In this document: in pieces, positions 40,412 through 49,818 of the stretch | Position numbering within the stretch: position 1 is the stretch's first letter | Layout: each line of letters begins with the position of its first letter | Source of the DNA: Paenirhizobium cremeum | GTDB lineage: Bacteria > Pseudomonadota > Alphaproteobacteria > Rhizobiales > Rhizobiaceae | DNA length: 64,000 bases | Reading direction: 5' to 3' | Assembly: GCF_022884085.1 (NCBI RefSeq) | Contig: NZ_JAGGCS010000002.1 | Coordinates: 434,001-498,000 of the forward strand | The notes under the pieces: generated by a model | The model's input: the letters and a program-made list of their open reading frames with translations, nothing else | The model's database searches: none | Told to the model about the DNA's origin: nothing | Translations under genes and position numbers: made by a program

Positions 40412-41527
40412 TTACATCATTTCGCTGGGGTCGAAGTTTACGATGACCTCAGACCATGCGTCGTATTTGTCGCGTGGAAGATTGGTGAAGGGAGCGGAGC
40501 GCAGAACGGCGCGCCTTGCACTACCCATCATCACCTGTTGGGTGGAAGCTTCTCCGCCTTTGGCGCTGACCTCTGGCTCTCCGATCAGATTTCCGGCTTC
40601 GTCCAGTTTGAAGCGAACCGTGATGACCATGCCCTCCATTCCGGCAAGGCCGGGGATGAACGACCAGTTGTTCTGAATGACGCCCTTTAGCGCATCCATT
40701 TCGGTCTGGCTCAATTTCGTGCCGCTGGTGGTCTTCTTGCCGCCGAATGCAGCCTTGTCCTGCGAAGCCTTGGCGCCGCCGGCGGTCGGGTCGTTCTTGT
40801 TGAGGAGGGCGGCGACCTCGTCGGCGTTGAAGTCGCTTTCCTTGGTGGATTTCGACTTGGCCGCTTCCTGGGTCTTGGTGTCCTTCTTCTTGTCAGGCGC
40901 TTTCTCCGACTGACTTTCGGTCGGCTTGGCCTCGGCAGTCTTGGGCTCGACCGGCTTCGGTGTCTCGGGCTTCGGGCGGACGGACGGGACGGGCGCCTTC
41001 TCCGGCAGCGGGATTTCGGCCGTCTCGTCCGGCTGCTGCGGCGTAGGCTCCGGCGGCTTCTCGGGGGCCGGCGGCTCGGTCACCTGCGGCTTCGGCGGTT
41101 CGGCCTTGGCCACTTCCTTCTGCGGCTCGGCGACCGTGTCTTCCTTGATGATGTCCTTGATGTCGTTGGTCTCGTTGTCCTGCCTCGGCTGGACCTTCTC
41201 GACCTTTTCCGGTGCCGCAGAGGATTCGTTGGCGTTCGGCTTGGCGTTCGGCGTCGGAACCGACTTCAGGTCGACCTTGTTGTCGCCGAGGTTTTCGGCA
41301 TTGTCGACGGAGGTCGGCTTCTTGGTCGGAACGGGGGCTGCCTTTTCCGCCTTCGGCGCCTTCTGGTCGCCCTGCTGGATCTGCGTCAGTTCCTCGATCG
41401 GCACGAGATCGACAGGCAGCGCCTCGACATTGGCGACGTCGAAAGTTTCGGGCGCGCCGATGGAGACCAGTGCCCAGGTGAGCGCCAGTGCGTGCAGTAC
41501 AGCCGATGTCGCGAGACTGCCTCTCAT
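40412..41527 (-). CDS. tolA: TolA-like energy transducer
   Basis: The 371-aa protein has an N-terminal membrane helix (about residues 5-22), a long Pro/Glu/Lys-rich and charged central region (about 45-250) and a TonB-like C-terminal domain (about 270-365; KLSQTEMDALKGVIQNNW). TolA spans the periplasm and couples the TolQR proton channel to TolB/Pal. The central part is Pro-Glu rich, unlike the Ala/Lys helix of E. coli TolA, which is common in alphaproteobacteria. It lies 10 bp after tolR. Confidence 0.92.
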   Translation of the reverse strand: MRGSLATSAVLHALALTWALVSIGAPETFDVANVEALPVDLVPIEELTQIQQGDQKAPKAEKAAPVPTKKPTSVDNAENLGDNKVDLKSVPTPNAKPNANESSAAPEKVEKVQPRQDNETNDIKDIIKEDTVAEPQKEVAKAEPPKPQVTEPPAPEKPPEPTPQQPDETAEIPLPEKAPVPSVRPKPETPKPVEPKTAEAKPTESQSEKAPDKKKDTKTQEAAKSKSTKESDFNADEVAALLNKNDPTAGGAKASQDKAAFGGKKTTSGTKLSQTEMDALKGVIQNNWSFIPGLAGMEGMVITVRFKLDEAGNLIGEPEVSAKGGEASTQQVMMGSARRAVLRSAPFTNLPRDKYDAWSEVIVNFDPSEMM

Positions 41528-41537
41528 TGCGATACGA

Positions 41538-41990
41538 TCAGTTATCCGTTTTCTGCTCGGTCACCAGGCCGATATTCGTGTAGCCTGCGGTCTGCATGCG
41601 TGCCATCACGTCGGCGATCACGCCGTAAGGCGCCGCGCCGTCGCCGCGCACGAAGATGCGTTCGGTGTAGCCGGTGGTGGCGATGGCTGCGAGCTTGGCT
41701 GCAATCTCGTCCGTCGAGATCGGGGTTTCCTGAAGGAAGACCGATCCGTCGGCCTTGATGGAAACGGTGATCGGCTGGGTTTCTGAGTTGAGCGCCTTGG
41801 CCCCGGTCTTGGGCAGGTCCAGGGGAACGCCCACGGTCATCATCGGGGCGGCGACCATGAAGATGATGAGCAGCACGAGCATGACGTCGACGAGCGGCGT
41901 CACGTTGATCTCGCTCATCGGGGCCTTGCGGCCGCCGCGCCTGCCACGACGTCCACCGCCGCCACCGCTCGATCCAACAGACATACCCAT
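41538..41990 (-). CDS. tolR: Tol-Pal proton channel subunit TolR
   Basis: The 150-aa ExbD/TolR protein has an N-terminal Gly/Arg-rich cytoplasmic tail, then INVTPLVDVMLVLLIIFMV (about residues 29-47), where the Asp of PLVDVML is the proton-binding residue. A periplasmic domain follows. The glycine-rich N terminus is longer than in E. coli. It sits between tolQ and tolA in the canonical order. Confidence 0.95.
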   Translation of the reverse strand: MGMSVGSSGGGGGRRGRRGGRKAPMSEINVTPLVDVMLVLLIIFMVAAPMMTVGVPLDLPKTGAKALNSETQPITVSIKADGSVFLQETPISTDEIAAKLAAIATTGYTERIFVRGDGAAPYGVIADVMARMQTAGYTNIGLVTEQKTDN

Positions 41991-42016
41991 TGCTTGCGTC
42001 TCCTAAGTCGGACCGA

Positions 42017-42736
42017 TTACTGCGCCGCCTGACGGGGCTGCAGTTTCTCGTCGATCTGGCGCGAAAGAATGGCGGAGAACTCGTCGGCAAAGCCTTCCAT
42101 GCGGGCCGTCAGCTTGCCGGCCTCGCCGGAGAACTTGTTGTAGGCGATAACGGCGGGGATAGCGGCGACGAGGCCGATGGCCGTTGCCAGAAGCGCTTCC
42201 GCGATACCGGGGGCGACGACGGCCAGGTTGGTCGACTTCGAACCGGCAATCGCCTGGAAAGAGGTCATGATACCGACAACCGTACCGAAGAGGCCGACGA
42301 AGGGGGCGGCCGAACCGATGGTGGCGAGCGAGGCGAGGCGGGCTTCGAGCGTTTCCGACTCACGCGCCAGTGTGACGTCCATGGCACGGTCGATACGCAT
42401 CTGAAGCCCGATCGGCGAACGGGCGCCACGCTCGAAGCTCTTCTTCCATTCCCGCATGGCGGCGACGAACATCGCCGCAAGGCCGCTGTTGTTGCGCTCC
42501 GCCAGGGTCCGGTAAAGTTCTTCCAGCGATTGGCCGGACCAGAACACCTGTTCGAACTGGTCGAACTGCCTGCGGGCGCGCGAGTAGCTCATGAACTTGT
42601 CGATGACGATCGCCCAGGTCCACACCGAGGCCGCGATCAGTCCCAGCATCACGAGTTTCACCACGAAGCCGGCCTGCATGAACAGGGCCCAGAGGCTCAC
42701 GTCATGGGTCGCTGCTGCCAATCCAACTTCTTCCAT
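42017..42736 (-). CDS. tolQ: Tol-Pal proton channel subunit TolQ
   Basis: The 239-aa protein has three membrane helices and the MotA/TolQ/ExbB signature VGLFGTVVGIMTSFQAIA (about residues 142-159), followed by PGIAEALLATAIGLVAAIPAV. It forms the pentameric shell of the TolQR channel, which drives outer-membrane constriction during division. Start at ATG 42736, eight codons inside the longest frame, preceded by GGGGAT. The region 42737-42990 holds no gene, only a near-match CtrA box. Confidence 0.95.
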   Translation of the reverse strand: MEEVGLAAATHDVSLWALFMQAGFVVKLVMLGLIAASVWTWAIVIDKFMSYSRARRQFDQFEQVFWSGQSLEELYRTLAERNNSGLAAMFVAAMREWKKSFERGARSPIGLQMRIDRAMDVTLARESETLEARLASLATIGSAAPFVGLFGTVVGIMTSFQAIAGSKSTNLAVVAPGIAEALLATAIGLVAAIPAVIAYNKFSGEAGKLTARMEGFADEFSAILSRQIDEKLQPRQAAQ

Positions 42737-42935
42737 CGCTCTCTTATCCCCGAAATCCAAACGCCCGGCGCATGACCGGGCGGTGAAAAAGCTCTATTGC
42801 CGGAAATTTGCGGTAGCCATCGCCGAACGCCCTATCCCGCATCAAGCTCCCAGATTGCCTTCTTGCGTCGAAATTTGGTCAAAGGAAGGCGTGCGACGCA
42901 CAATTTTCCATAATCGAAGTAAGACATCATTATCG

Positions 42936-42950
42936 TTAAAGGACCGTTAT
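42936..42950. promoter_or_regulatory. Near-match CtrA box upstream of tolQ
   Basis: TTAA-N7-TTAT matches seven of eight CtrA core positions and lies about 200 bp upstream of the tolQ start, between ybgC and tolQ. The single-base mismatch makes it only a candidate. Confidence 0.3.
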
Positions 42951-42990
42951 CATCCCGATATGTCGGCAATGATAAAACCGGGACCCGGTC

Positions 42991-43434
42991 TCAAGAGAGA
43001 AACTGGGCCGCAAGGTCTTCCGGCAGGCGGCGCGGGCGCCCGCGGCGGTTGACCACGGCGATGACCACCTTCGCCGCGATCAGAAGGTCGTCGCCGCGGC
43101 GGATTTCCTGTTCCAGCACCATCTTGGCGCCGCCGGCCTTGGTGGTGGTGGTGCGGATTTCCAGGATATCGTCCATGCGAGCCGGCGACTTGAAGTCGAT
43201 TTCCATCCGGTGGACGACGAAAACGAGGCCTTCCTCGTCGATGCCGATCAGCGCGCTCTGTTCGACGCCGAGGCAGCGCAGGTAGTCGGTGCGGCCGCGC
43301 TCAAGGAAGTGCAGATAGCGGGCGTGATAGACGAGGCCGGAGAAATCGGTGTCTTCATAATAGACCCGCTGAACGAGCCGATGTCCGTGTTCCACAAGGT
43401 GGCCGGAAAGCAAAAAATCCATATTCGTCATCAT
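42991..43434 (-). CDS. ybgC: Tol-Pal-associated acyl-CoA thioesterase YbgC
   Basis: The 147-aa hot-dog-fold thioesterase has VYYEDTDFSGLVYHARYLHFLERGR (about residues 23-47); the Asp in TDFSG is the catalytic residue of the 4-hydroxybenzoyl-CoA thioesterase family. YbgC hydrolyses short acyl-CoA or acyl-ACP linked to phospholipid synthesis and heads many tol operons. The ATG at 43434 follows AGGGAT; a longer version from 43506 is possible. It is divergent from sqdB, with a small gap. Confidence 0.9.
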   Translation of the reverse strand: MMTNMDFLLSGHLVEHGHRLVQRVYYEDTDFSGLVYHARYLHFLERGRTDYLRCLGVEQSALIGIDEEGLVFVVHRMEIDFKSPARMDDILEIRTTTTKAGGAKMVLEQEIRRGDDLLIAAKVVIAVVNRRGRPRRLPEDLAAQFLS

Positions 43435-43555
43435 GTTATCCCTGCGCGGCGAGAAGTCTTCAAGGTCTGTCCGGAACCTTTTCGACGCTGATTGTAGTTC
43501 TGTCATAAATCGGCATTATCAGGATTGATACCTCATCGGCAAAGGAGACCATCTT

Positions 43556-44776
43556 ATGAAGATCGCAGTCATGGGCGGAGACGGTTTCGTTGGTTGGCCT
43601 ACATCCCTGCACCTTTCCGATGCCGGCCACGATGTTCATATTCTCGATAACCTGTCACGCCGCTGGATCGACACGGAACTCGGCGTGCAGTCGCTGACGC
43701 CGATGGATTCGATCCAGGAGCGGACCCGCATCTGGCATGCGGAAACCGGCCGCCGTATCCATTTCAACCTGATCGACCTCGCCAAGGACTATGAGCTTCT
43801 GAAAAAGTGGCTGGCCGAGGAGCGCCCCGACGCCATCATCCATTTCGCCGAGCAGCGCGCCGCGCCCTATTCGATGAAGAGCGACCGGCACAAGAACTAC
43901 ACCGTCAACAACAATGTCTCGGCGACACACAATCTCTTGAATGCGCTCGTCGAAATCGGGCTCGATGCGCATCTGGTCCATCTCGGTACGATGGGTGTCT
44001 ACGGTTATTCGACGGTGGGGGCTGCGATTCCGGAAGGCTATCTGCCGGTCGGTATCGAAACCACACAGGGCGAGACGGTCTCGCAAGAGATCCTTTATCC
44101 GGCCAATCCGGGTTCGATCTACCACATGACGAAATGCCTCGATCAGTTGCTCTTCCAGTTCTATGCAAAGAACGATGGTCTCAGGATCACCGACCTGCAT
44201 CAGGGCATCGTCTGGGGCACCCATACGGAGCAGACGCGCGGTCATCCGCAACTCGTCAACCGCTTCGATTACGATGGCGATTATGGAACGGTTCTCAACC
44301 GTTTCCTGATCCAGGCGGCAATCGGCTATCCGTTGACGGTGCACGGCACCGGCGGGCAGACCCGCGCCTTCATCCATATTCAGGATTCGGTCCGTTGCAT
44401 CGAGATTGCGCTGAACAATCCGCCGGCGCGTGGGTCGCGGGTCGAGATCTTCAACCAGATGACGGAAACGCATCGGGTGCGCGACCTTGCCGAGATGATT
44501 GCGAAAATGTCGGGCGCCGAGATTGCCTGGCTGCCCAATCCGCGCAAGGAAGCGCCGGAAAACGACCTCATCGTCAGGAACGAGAAGTTCCTGGGGCTCG
44601 GGCTGAAGCCGACGACGCTTGAGGGCGGCCTGCTGGAGGAAATCGTCGACGTTGCGAAGAAGTTCGCCTATCGCGTCGACCGTTCCCGCGTGCCGGCCGT
44701 TTCCGCCTGGACCAAGGACATCGCCCGGACGATCAACCGCGATCCGGAAGGCAAGAAGCTGAAATCGGTGTCATGA
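43556..44776 (+). CDS. sqdB: UDP-sulfoquinovose synthase
   Basis: The 406-aa SDR-fold enzyme makes UDP-sulfoquinovose from UDP-glucose and sulfite. It has the NAD-binding GGDGFVGWP (about residues 7-15), a catalytic Tyr/Lys pair in YHMTKCLDQ (about 183-191), and TMGVYGYSTVGAAIPEGY (about 143-160), which carries the catalytic Thr of the SQD1 family. The ATG follows AAAGGAG. It is the first gene of sqdBDC, making the sulfolipid SQDG that replaces phospholipids when phosphate is scarce. Confidence 0.95.
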   Translation: MKIAVMGGDGFVGWPTSLHLSDAGHDVHILDNLSRRWIDTELGVQSLTPMDSIQERTRIWHAETGRRIHFNLIDLAKDYELLKKWLAEERPDAIIHFAEQRAAPYSMKSDRHKNYTVNNNVSATHNLLNALVEIGLDAHLVHLGTMGVYGYSTVGAAIPEGYLPVGIETTQGETVSQEILYPANPGSIYHMTKCLDQLLFQFYAKNDGLRITDLHQGIVWGTHTEQTRGHPQLVNRFDYDGDYGTVLNRFLIQAAIGYPLTVHGTGGQTRAFIHIQDSVRCIEIALNNPPARGSRVEIFNQMTETHRVRDLAEMIAKMSGAEIAWLPNPRKEAPENDLIVRNEKFLGLGLKPTTLEGGLLEEIVDVAKKFAYRVDRSRVPAVSAWTKDIARTINRDPEGKKLKSVS

Positions 44777-45642
44777 TGATGGGGGCCGAACTGCTGAAAG
44801 GCATCCGGCCGGTCACGACTGCCGGCTCGCGGGAGGCCTATGTCACGCTGGTGACCAATCGCGATTATGCGATGGGCGCGACCGCGCTTGTGCGTTCCAT
44901 CCGCCTGACGGGCAGTTCCGCCGATGTCGTCGTGCTCTATACGGGCGGGGTGGAGGCCGATGCGCTGGAGCCGCTCGACCGGCTCGGTTGCCGGCTTGTC
45001 GAGGTCGAGCACCTGCCGCTGTCCGACGGCTTCAACCAGCGGCACGCGCGAGGCAACCTGCATGCCAACGCACCCTTCACCAAAGGGCGCAAGCCGGCCT
45101 TCCATTCGCCGCTCGACAATTTCTGCAAGCTGCGGCTGTGGCAGTTGATCGATTATGAGAGCTGCGTCTTCATCGATGCGGATGCGATTGTACTGCGCAA
45201 CGTCGACCGGCTGTTCGATTATCCCGAGTTCTCCGCTGCGCCGAACGTCTATGAAAGCCTTGCTGATTTCCACAGGCTGAATTCGGGCGTCTTCGTTGCG
45301 CGCCCCTCGCTTGCGACCTTCGAGGACATGCTGCGCCGGCTGGACCAGCCTGAGGTCTTCTGGCGCCGCACCGACCAGACCTTCCTTGAAAGCTATTTTC
45401 CGGACTGGCATGGCCTGCCGGTGTTCATGAACATGCTGCAATATGTGTGGTTCAACCTGCCGGAGCTCTGGGACTGGCGGCAGATCGGCATCCTGCACTA
45501 CCAGTACGAAAAGCCCTGGGAGAAGGATCATCCCAAGGCGGCGGCACTGAAACCCCTCATCGACCTGTGGAACGCCTATTATACCGGCCAGGACATCCCC
45601 GATGTCGGATCGCTCTCCAAGCCCGAGCGGGCGGCGGCATGA
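44773..45642 (+). CDS. sqdD: Sulfolipid glycosyltransferase SqdD (GT8-like)
   Basis: The 289-aa protein resembles glycogenin-type GT8 glycosyltransferases. A nucleotide-binding N terminus with YVTLVTNRDYAMGATALVRS (about residues 18-37) is followed by the metal-binding DxD of FIDADAIVL (about 132-140). In Rhodobacter and Sinorhizobium the middle gene of sqdBDC is required for SQDG formation. Start and the sqdB stop overlap as ATGA, so translation is coupled. Two further in-frame ATGs follow immediately. The exact acceptor step is inferred. Confidence 0.9.
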   Translation: MMMGAELLKGIRPVTTAGSREAYVTLVTNRDYAMGATALVRSIRLTGSSADVVVLYTGGVEADALEPLDRLGCRLVEVEHLPLSDGFNQRHARGNLHANAPFTKGRKPAFHSPLDNFCKLRLWQLIDYESCVFIDADAIVLRNVDRLFDYPEFSAAPNVYESLADFHRLNSGVFVARPSLATFEDMLRRLDQPEVFWRRTDQTFLESYFPDWHGLPVFMNMLQYVWFNLPELWDWRQIGILHYQYEKPWEKDHPKAAALKPLIDLWNAYYTGQDIPDVGSLSKPERAAA

Positions 45643-46523
45643 AAGTCTTGGTCTCCGGCGGAACCGGGCTGGTCGGACGCTATATCGTCGAGGACCTGCT
45701 TGCCGCCGGCTATAGCGTGGTCGTCGGGGCGCGGCATGAGCCGGCGGAGCGGCTGTTTTCCCAGGCTGTCGAATTCCGTCGTCTGTCGCTCGACCCTCGG
45801 GACGACCAGATGCAGGTTTTCGACGATGCCTATTTCTTCGTGCATGCGGCTTTCGACCATCTGCCCGGAAAGTACAGAGGCGGGGAGGGGGCCGATCCCG
45901 ACGGCTTTCGCAAACTCAACCTCGACGGCACCATCCGTCTGTTTGAAACCGCAAAGCAGGCCGGTGTCCGGCGGGCCGTTTTCCTCTCCAGCCGGGCGGT
46001 CTATGACGGACTTACCGTCGAGACGCCGCTCACCGAAGAGCAGTTTCTGAAGCCGTCGAGCCTTTATGGCGAAGTGAAGCTGCTGGCCGAGCGGGTTCTG
46101 GCGGATCTCGCCGCGCCCGGTTTCGTGACGGCGAGCCTGAGGGTGACGGGTGTCTATGGAGGAGCCCGGCCGAACAAGTGGGACGCGCTCTTCGCCGACT
46201 ATCTTGCCGGGCGGGATCTTCCGGCGCGAGCCGGTTCGGAGGTTCATGGCCGGGACGTGGGGCAGGCCGTGCGGCTGATGCTGACCACTGAGGCGGCGAA
46301 GGTCAGCGGCCAGTCCTTCAACGTTTCCGATATCGTCGCCGACAGCCGCGATATCCTGGGGATGTTCCGGTCGGCGGTCCCGTGTTCGCGACCGCTGCCT
46401 CCTCCGGCAGACAAGGCGGCGGTGCGGGCGATGCCGACCGACAAGATCAGGGGGCTTGGCTGGAAGCCCGGTGGCCAATCGCTGTTTGAAAGCACGGTCC
46501 GCTTCCTGGCGGAAAGCTATTGA
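45639..46523 (+). CDS. sqdC: Sulfolipid biosynthesis reductase/epimerase SqdC
   Basis: The 294-aa extended SDR protein has the Rossmann GGTGLVGRYIVEDL (about residues 7-20) and a substrate-site Tyr/Lys pair in SLYGEVKLLAE (about 145-155). Disruption of sqdC in Rhodobacter causes accumulation of a sulfoquinovosyl-dihydroxyacetone intermediate, so a reductase-like role is likely. Its ATG overlaps the sqdD stop by four bases (ATGA), and the three genes form one operon. Confidence 0.9.
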   Translation: MKVLVSGGTGLVGRYIVEDLLAAGYSVVVGARHEPAERLFSQAVEFRRLSLDPRDDQMQVFDDAYFFVHAAFDHLPGKYRGGEGADPDGFRKLNLDGTIRLFETAKQAGVRRAVFLSSRAVYDGLTVETPLTEEQFLKPSSLYGEVKLLAERVLADLAAPGFVTASLRVTGVYGGARPNKWDALFADYLAGRDLPARAGSEVHGRDVGQAVRLMLTTEAAKVSGQSFNVSDIVADSRDILGMFRSAVPCSRPLPPPADKAAVRAMPTDKIRGLGWKPGGQSLFESTVRFLAESY

Positions 46524-46621
46524 GAAGACGCGCCGGGCAACAGTGCCACCGTCTTTTTCCGCCTTGAGGGAACCGCTGGCGACGGGACGCCCGCGGCTCC
46601 GGTTTGTGAGGATAGGCCGAT

Positions 46622-46957
46622 CTAGCGGGCGTTTGCGATGCCGGCTATCAGGCCGGTGGTGACGCCGATCAGGAGATACTGGTTGTCGATCCTGATCCAG
46701 CGCTGATCGCGACCCGGCTTGTGAAGGCCGTAGCGCCGGTAATCGTTGATTGCCTGATGGCGCCTCCAGTCGTTCATGCGCTGGCCCTTCTTCCAGTAAT
46801 AGGGCTTAGGCGCGACTTTGCTGGCAACGGGCTTTTGCGGCTTGACCGGCTGATGGTGCTGGGGCGGACGGCGATCATCCGGGCGGTATTGCTGCGCCTG
46901 GGCCATCGGAGCAGCGATCATCAGGCTGGCCAGTGCGATCAGGAATGCTTTCTTCAT
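46622..46957 (-). CDS. RcnB-like periplasmic protein
   Basis: The 111-aa protein has a signal peptide ending AQA (about residue 21), a Pro/His/Lys-rich linker, and an RcnB-type C-terminal domain with MNDWRRHQAINDYRRYGLHKP and the terminal LLIGVTTGLIAGI hydrophobic stretch. RcnB in E. coli limits Ni/Co export, but rhizobial homologues are many and uncharacterised. It is convergent with sqdC, 98 bp away, and its upstream region to 47153 shows nothing more. Confidence 0.78.
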   Translation of the reverse strand: MKKAFLIALASLMIAAPMAQAQQYRPDDRRPPQHHQPVKPQKPVASKVAPKPYYWKKGQRMNDWRRHQAINDYRRYGLHKPGRDQRWIRIDNQYLLIGVTTGLIAGIANAR

Positions 46958-47153
46958 GGTCTTGTACCTCGTTGTCTATGACCCGACGCTAGACCCCGAG
47001 AGGTGAATGCAATATGAATGCTGTAATTAACAATTTGTAATGAAAACAGCTAGATGAGTATGCTTTTTATCTGCGCCCGATGGGCTTGGAAAACGCGACG
47101 CGGCTGTATGAGGCCTTCCGGTTTTCGCGTTGCAGACCCTGCGTCCAAAGCTT

Positions 47154-47720
47154 TCAGCGCATGAGCTCCGCCTCGCTCCAGCCGATTGCCGCCATCTCCC
47201 TTTCCCTTGCCGATGCATCGTCTCCGACAATGAATTCATCGAGCTGCGGGGGCCTGATGCCGGTACCGGCCAGCATGGCGTGCACTTGTCCCCGATGATG
47301 GGTCTGATGCTGGAAAAGGTGGCTCAAGACATCGTCGCAGCGGTCGTGCTGGATACGGCTGCCGCGATGAATATCGACCACGCGGCTGAGGTCTTCCGAC
47401 TTCAGTCCATCGCAGAAGGCAAGCAATCGCCGGTCGACAGCCGCCTGCGCAGCGTGCAGGGTTTCCGGGTCCGGAAAGGGCATGTCGTTTTCCCAGGCCC
47501 TGGGGCCGAGGGTTCCACCTTCCAATGCATCGACATAGAACCAGTCGATGACGAGGATGTGGTTGAGCGTTGCCCGAATCGAGGGAAAGAAGCTTGTGCG
47601 CTCCGCCTCGAATTCACCGGGCCGGAGGCGCGCCACGGCATCGTGCAGCCTGAGATTGGCCAGCGCATTGTTGCGAGCGAGCTTTCGAAACACGCGGCAG
47701 GGGTCGATTTCCTCCGTCAT
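47154..47720 (-). CDS. DinB-family metal-dependent protein
   Basis: The 188-aa four-helix protein matches DinB/YfiT-like enzymes. The three histidines of the metal site are visible in TLNHILVID (about residues 51-59) and in LSHLFQHQTHHRGQVHAML (about 132-150), where HQTHHRGQ is the family hallmark. Some DinB proteins are thiol or mycothiol-type transferases. No specific substrate is known. The ATG at 47720 follows AGGAAGGG at 6 bases. It follows the metallophosphoesterase gene by 31 bp. Confidence 0.85.
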   Translation of the reverse strand: MTEEIDPCRVFRKLARNNALANLRLHDAVARLRPGEFEAERTSFFPSIRATLNHILVIDWFYVDALEGGTLGPRAWENDMPFPDPETLHAAQAAVDRRLLAFCDGLKSEDLSRVVDIHRGSRIQHDRCDDVLSHLFQHQTHHRGQVHAMLAGTGIRPPQLDEFIVGDDASAREREMAAIGWSEAELMR

Positions 47721-47751
47721 GGCCTGCCCTTCCTCTCTCTGGAATCCTCGT

Positions 47752-48684
47752 TCATGAGGCCGGTATTTCCGCCGCTCCGGTTCCGCCGAGTTCGACCACG
47801 ACGATCTCAGGCGGAGCGCCGAGTCGAACCGGCAGGTTGGACAGTCCGAAGCCGGCGGAAACGATGAGATGGCGTTCATCCTCGACGATGTGGCCATAGG
47901 CATAGCGGTTACCGTAGCGCGAGGGCACCAGCGGCGAAAAACCGAAAAGCCTGATCTGGCCGCCATGGGTGTGTCCCGACAGGGTCAGGGAGATTCGCCC
48001 GGGAACCTCGACGAAAATGTCCGGTTCGTGGGCCATGAGGATGGCGGGTTCATCTCCCCTGATCTGCGTCAGGGTTCCGGAGAGATCGTCGAGACCGTGG
48101 ATGATGCCCGACCCGTCGGGCGCCGGATAGCCCGGCTGGAGCTGGTCGGCGAGGCCCGCGAGCCAGAAGCCGCGTCCGTCCTTTTCGAGCCGGACGGCGA
48201 GATTGTCATAGACGGGGATGCCGACATTGCCGAGCGCCCTGTGCGCGAGCGTCGGTCCGCGTCTTGCGGCAAGGGCCGCAGGGTCGTTCAGCCAGTCGTG
48301 ATTGCCGAGGATGGCATGAACGCCGAGCGGCGCTTTCAGGCGGGCCAGCGCTTCCGCCCATCTCGCCGGTTCGACGTAGCCGGTGTTGAACCACATACTG
48401 GTCATGTAGTCGCCGAGAAGGAGGACGATATCTCCGTTAAGGGCGTTGGCCTGATCGCAGATCGCCGCAATCCGCTCGGCGGGCATCCATGGTTCGCAGG
48501 CATGGAAGTCGGCCAGCACTACAAGCCGGAGCCTGAGATCCCGTGGCCAGGCGCGTGGGTGGACGGAATATTGAGTGACGCGGGGCCGGGCGAAGGGCTC
48601 GACGCCGACCGCGTAGGTGCTGGTTCCAAAGCCGGCCATCAGCAGACTGCCGAGAAGCTTGAGGAACCCGCGCCGCGCGATCAT
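47752..48684 (-). CDS. Calcineurin-like metallophosphoesterase with Tat-like leader
   Basis: The 310-aa protein begins MIARRGFLKLLG, a Tat-type RRGFLK signal, then the metallophosphoesterase motifs VLADFHACEPWM (about residues 55-66), LLGDYMTS, LGNHDWLND (about 125-133) and SGHTHGGQIRLF (about 234-245). It resembles the YkuE/LpxH-like group acting on envelope phosphoesters. The first Asp is in ADFHA where DxH is expected. It starts immediately after the ruvB stop codon. Confidence 0.88.
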   Translation of the reverse strand: MIARRGFLKLLGSLLMAGFGTSTYAVGVEPFARPRVTQYSVHPRAWPRDLRLRLVVLADFHACEPWMPAERIAAICDQANALNGDIVLLLGDYMTSMWFNTGYVEPARWAEALARLKAPLGVHAILGNHDWLNDPAALAARRGPTLAHRALGNVGIPVYDNLAVRLEKDGRGFWLAGLADQLQPGYPAPDGSGIIHGLDDLSGTLTQIRGDEPAILMAHEPDIFVEVPGRISLTLSGHTHGGQIRLFGFSPLVPSRYGNRYAYGHIVEDERHLIVSAGFGLSNLPVRLGAPPEIVVVELGGTGAAEIPAS

Positions 48685-49725
48685 TCAATCCTCCTCGAGC
48701 GATAGCCGGAATTGCGCGGCTTCCAGATCCTTGGGCGGCTGAAGCCCGAGATGCTTCCAGGCGATGGCCGTGAGGACGCGGCCGCGCGGCGTGCGCTGGA
48801 TGAACCCCTGCTGGATCATGTAGGGCTCGATGATATCCTCGATCGCATCGCGAGGCTCGGAAAGCCCGGCGGCGATGGTCTCGATGCCGACCGGGCCCCC
48901 ACCGAAGTTGACGGCGATCATGTTCAGATAGCGCTTGTCGAGTTGGTCGAGGCCCATATTGTCGACGAGCAGGCGGGTCAACGCCTCGTCGGCAATCTCG
49001 CGGGTGACCGCTTCGGCGCGGGCGACTTCCGCGAAGTCGCGTACGCGACGCAGGAGGCGACCGGCGATGCGGGGCGTGCCGCGGGCGCGGCGGGCAATTT
49101 CGCGGGCGCCTTCGTCGGTCATGCCGAGCCCCATCAGGCGCGCGCCGCGGCGCACGATCAGTTCCAGTTCCTCGACCGTGTAGAAATTCAGCCGGACCGG
49201 AATGCCGAAACGGTCGCGAAGCGGCGTGGTCAGCAGGCCGAGACGGGTGGTTGCCGCGACGAGGGTGAACTTGGAGAGATCGATCTTGACCGAGCGGGCG
49301 GCGGGCCCTTCGCCGATGATGAGGTCGAGCTGGAAATCCTCCATCGCAGGATAGAGAATTTCCTCCACCGCGGGGTTCAGACGGTGGATTTCGTCGATGA
49401 AGAGCACGTCGCGCTCCTCGAGATTGGTCAGCAGCGCGGCCAGATCGCCGGCCTTGGCGATGACGGGGCCTGAGGTCGAGCGGAAGTTTACGCCGAGTTC
49501 CTTCGCCATGATCTGGGCAAGGGTGGTCTTGCCGAGACCGGGCGGGCCGACGAACAGCACATGGTCGAGCGCTTCGCCGCGATTCCTGGCGGCCTCGATG
49601 AAGATCTTCAGGTTGGCGCGGGCTTTGGCCTGGCCGGTGAATTCGTCGAGCGACTGCGGACGCAGCGCGGTGTCGATATCCTCGCCACGCTTTTCCGATG
49701 AGATGAGACGGTCGGCTTCACTCAT
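48685..49725 (-). CDS. ruvB: Holliday junction branch-migration helicase RuvB
   Basis: The 346-aa AAA+ motor has Walker A GPPGLGKT (residues 60-67), Walker [12 protein letters not shown] (about 109-119), sensor 1 ATTRLG (about 157) and a C-terminal winged helix (about 260-335) with RTPRGRVLT. It drives branch migration with RuvA. It begins 93 bp after the ruvA stop, in the order ruvC-vapBC-ruvA-ruvB. Confidence 0.97.
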   Translation of the reverse strand: MSEADRLISSEKRGEDIDTALRPQSLDEFTGQAKARANLKIFIEAARNRGEALDHVLFVGPPGLGKTTLAQIMAKELGVNFRSTSGPVIAKAGDLAALLTNLEERDVLFIDEIHRLNPAVEEILYPAMEDFQLDLIIGEGPAARSVKIDLSKFTLVAATTRLGLLTTPLRDRFGIPVRLNFYTVEELELIVRRGARLMGLGMTDEGAREIARRARGTPRIAGRLLRRVRDFAEVARAEAVTREIADEALTRLLVDNMGLDQLDKRYLNMIAVNFGGGPVGIETIAAGLSEPRDAIEDIIEPYMIQQGFIQRTPRGRVLTAIAWKHLGLQPPKDLEAAQFRLSLEED

Positions 49726-49818
49726 GACAGTACTTCCGGTTGGCGGCCATCTTGGCAGCGCGGAGGGGACCGCTCAAGCGCCTTTGACCAGATTCAGTAG
49801 AAGGGGTAAAGCGCGGTA

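Noticed and set aside
42762..42990. Terminator candidates between ybgC and tolQ
   Set aside because: Two short GC hairpins (about 42764-42783 and 42980-42992) lack a convincing T run on the minus strand; ybgC and tolQ may still be cotranscribed.
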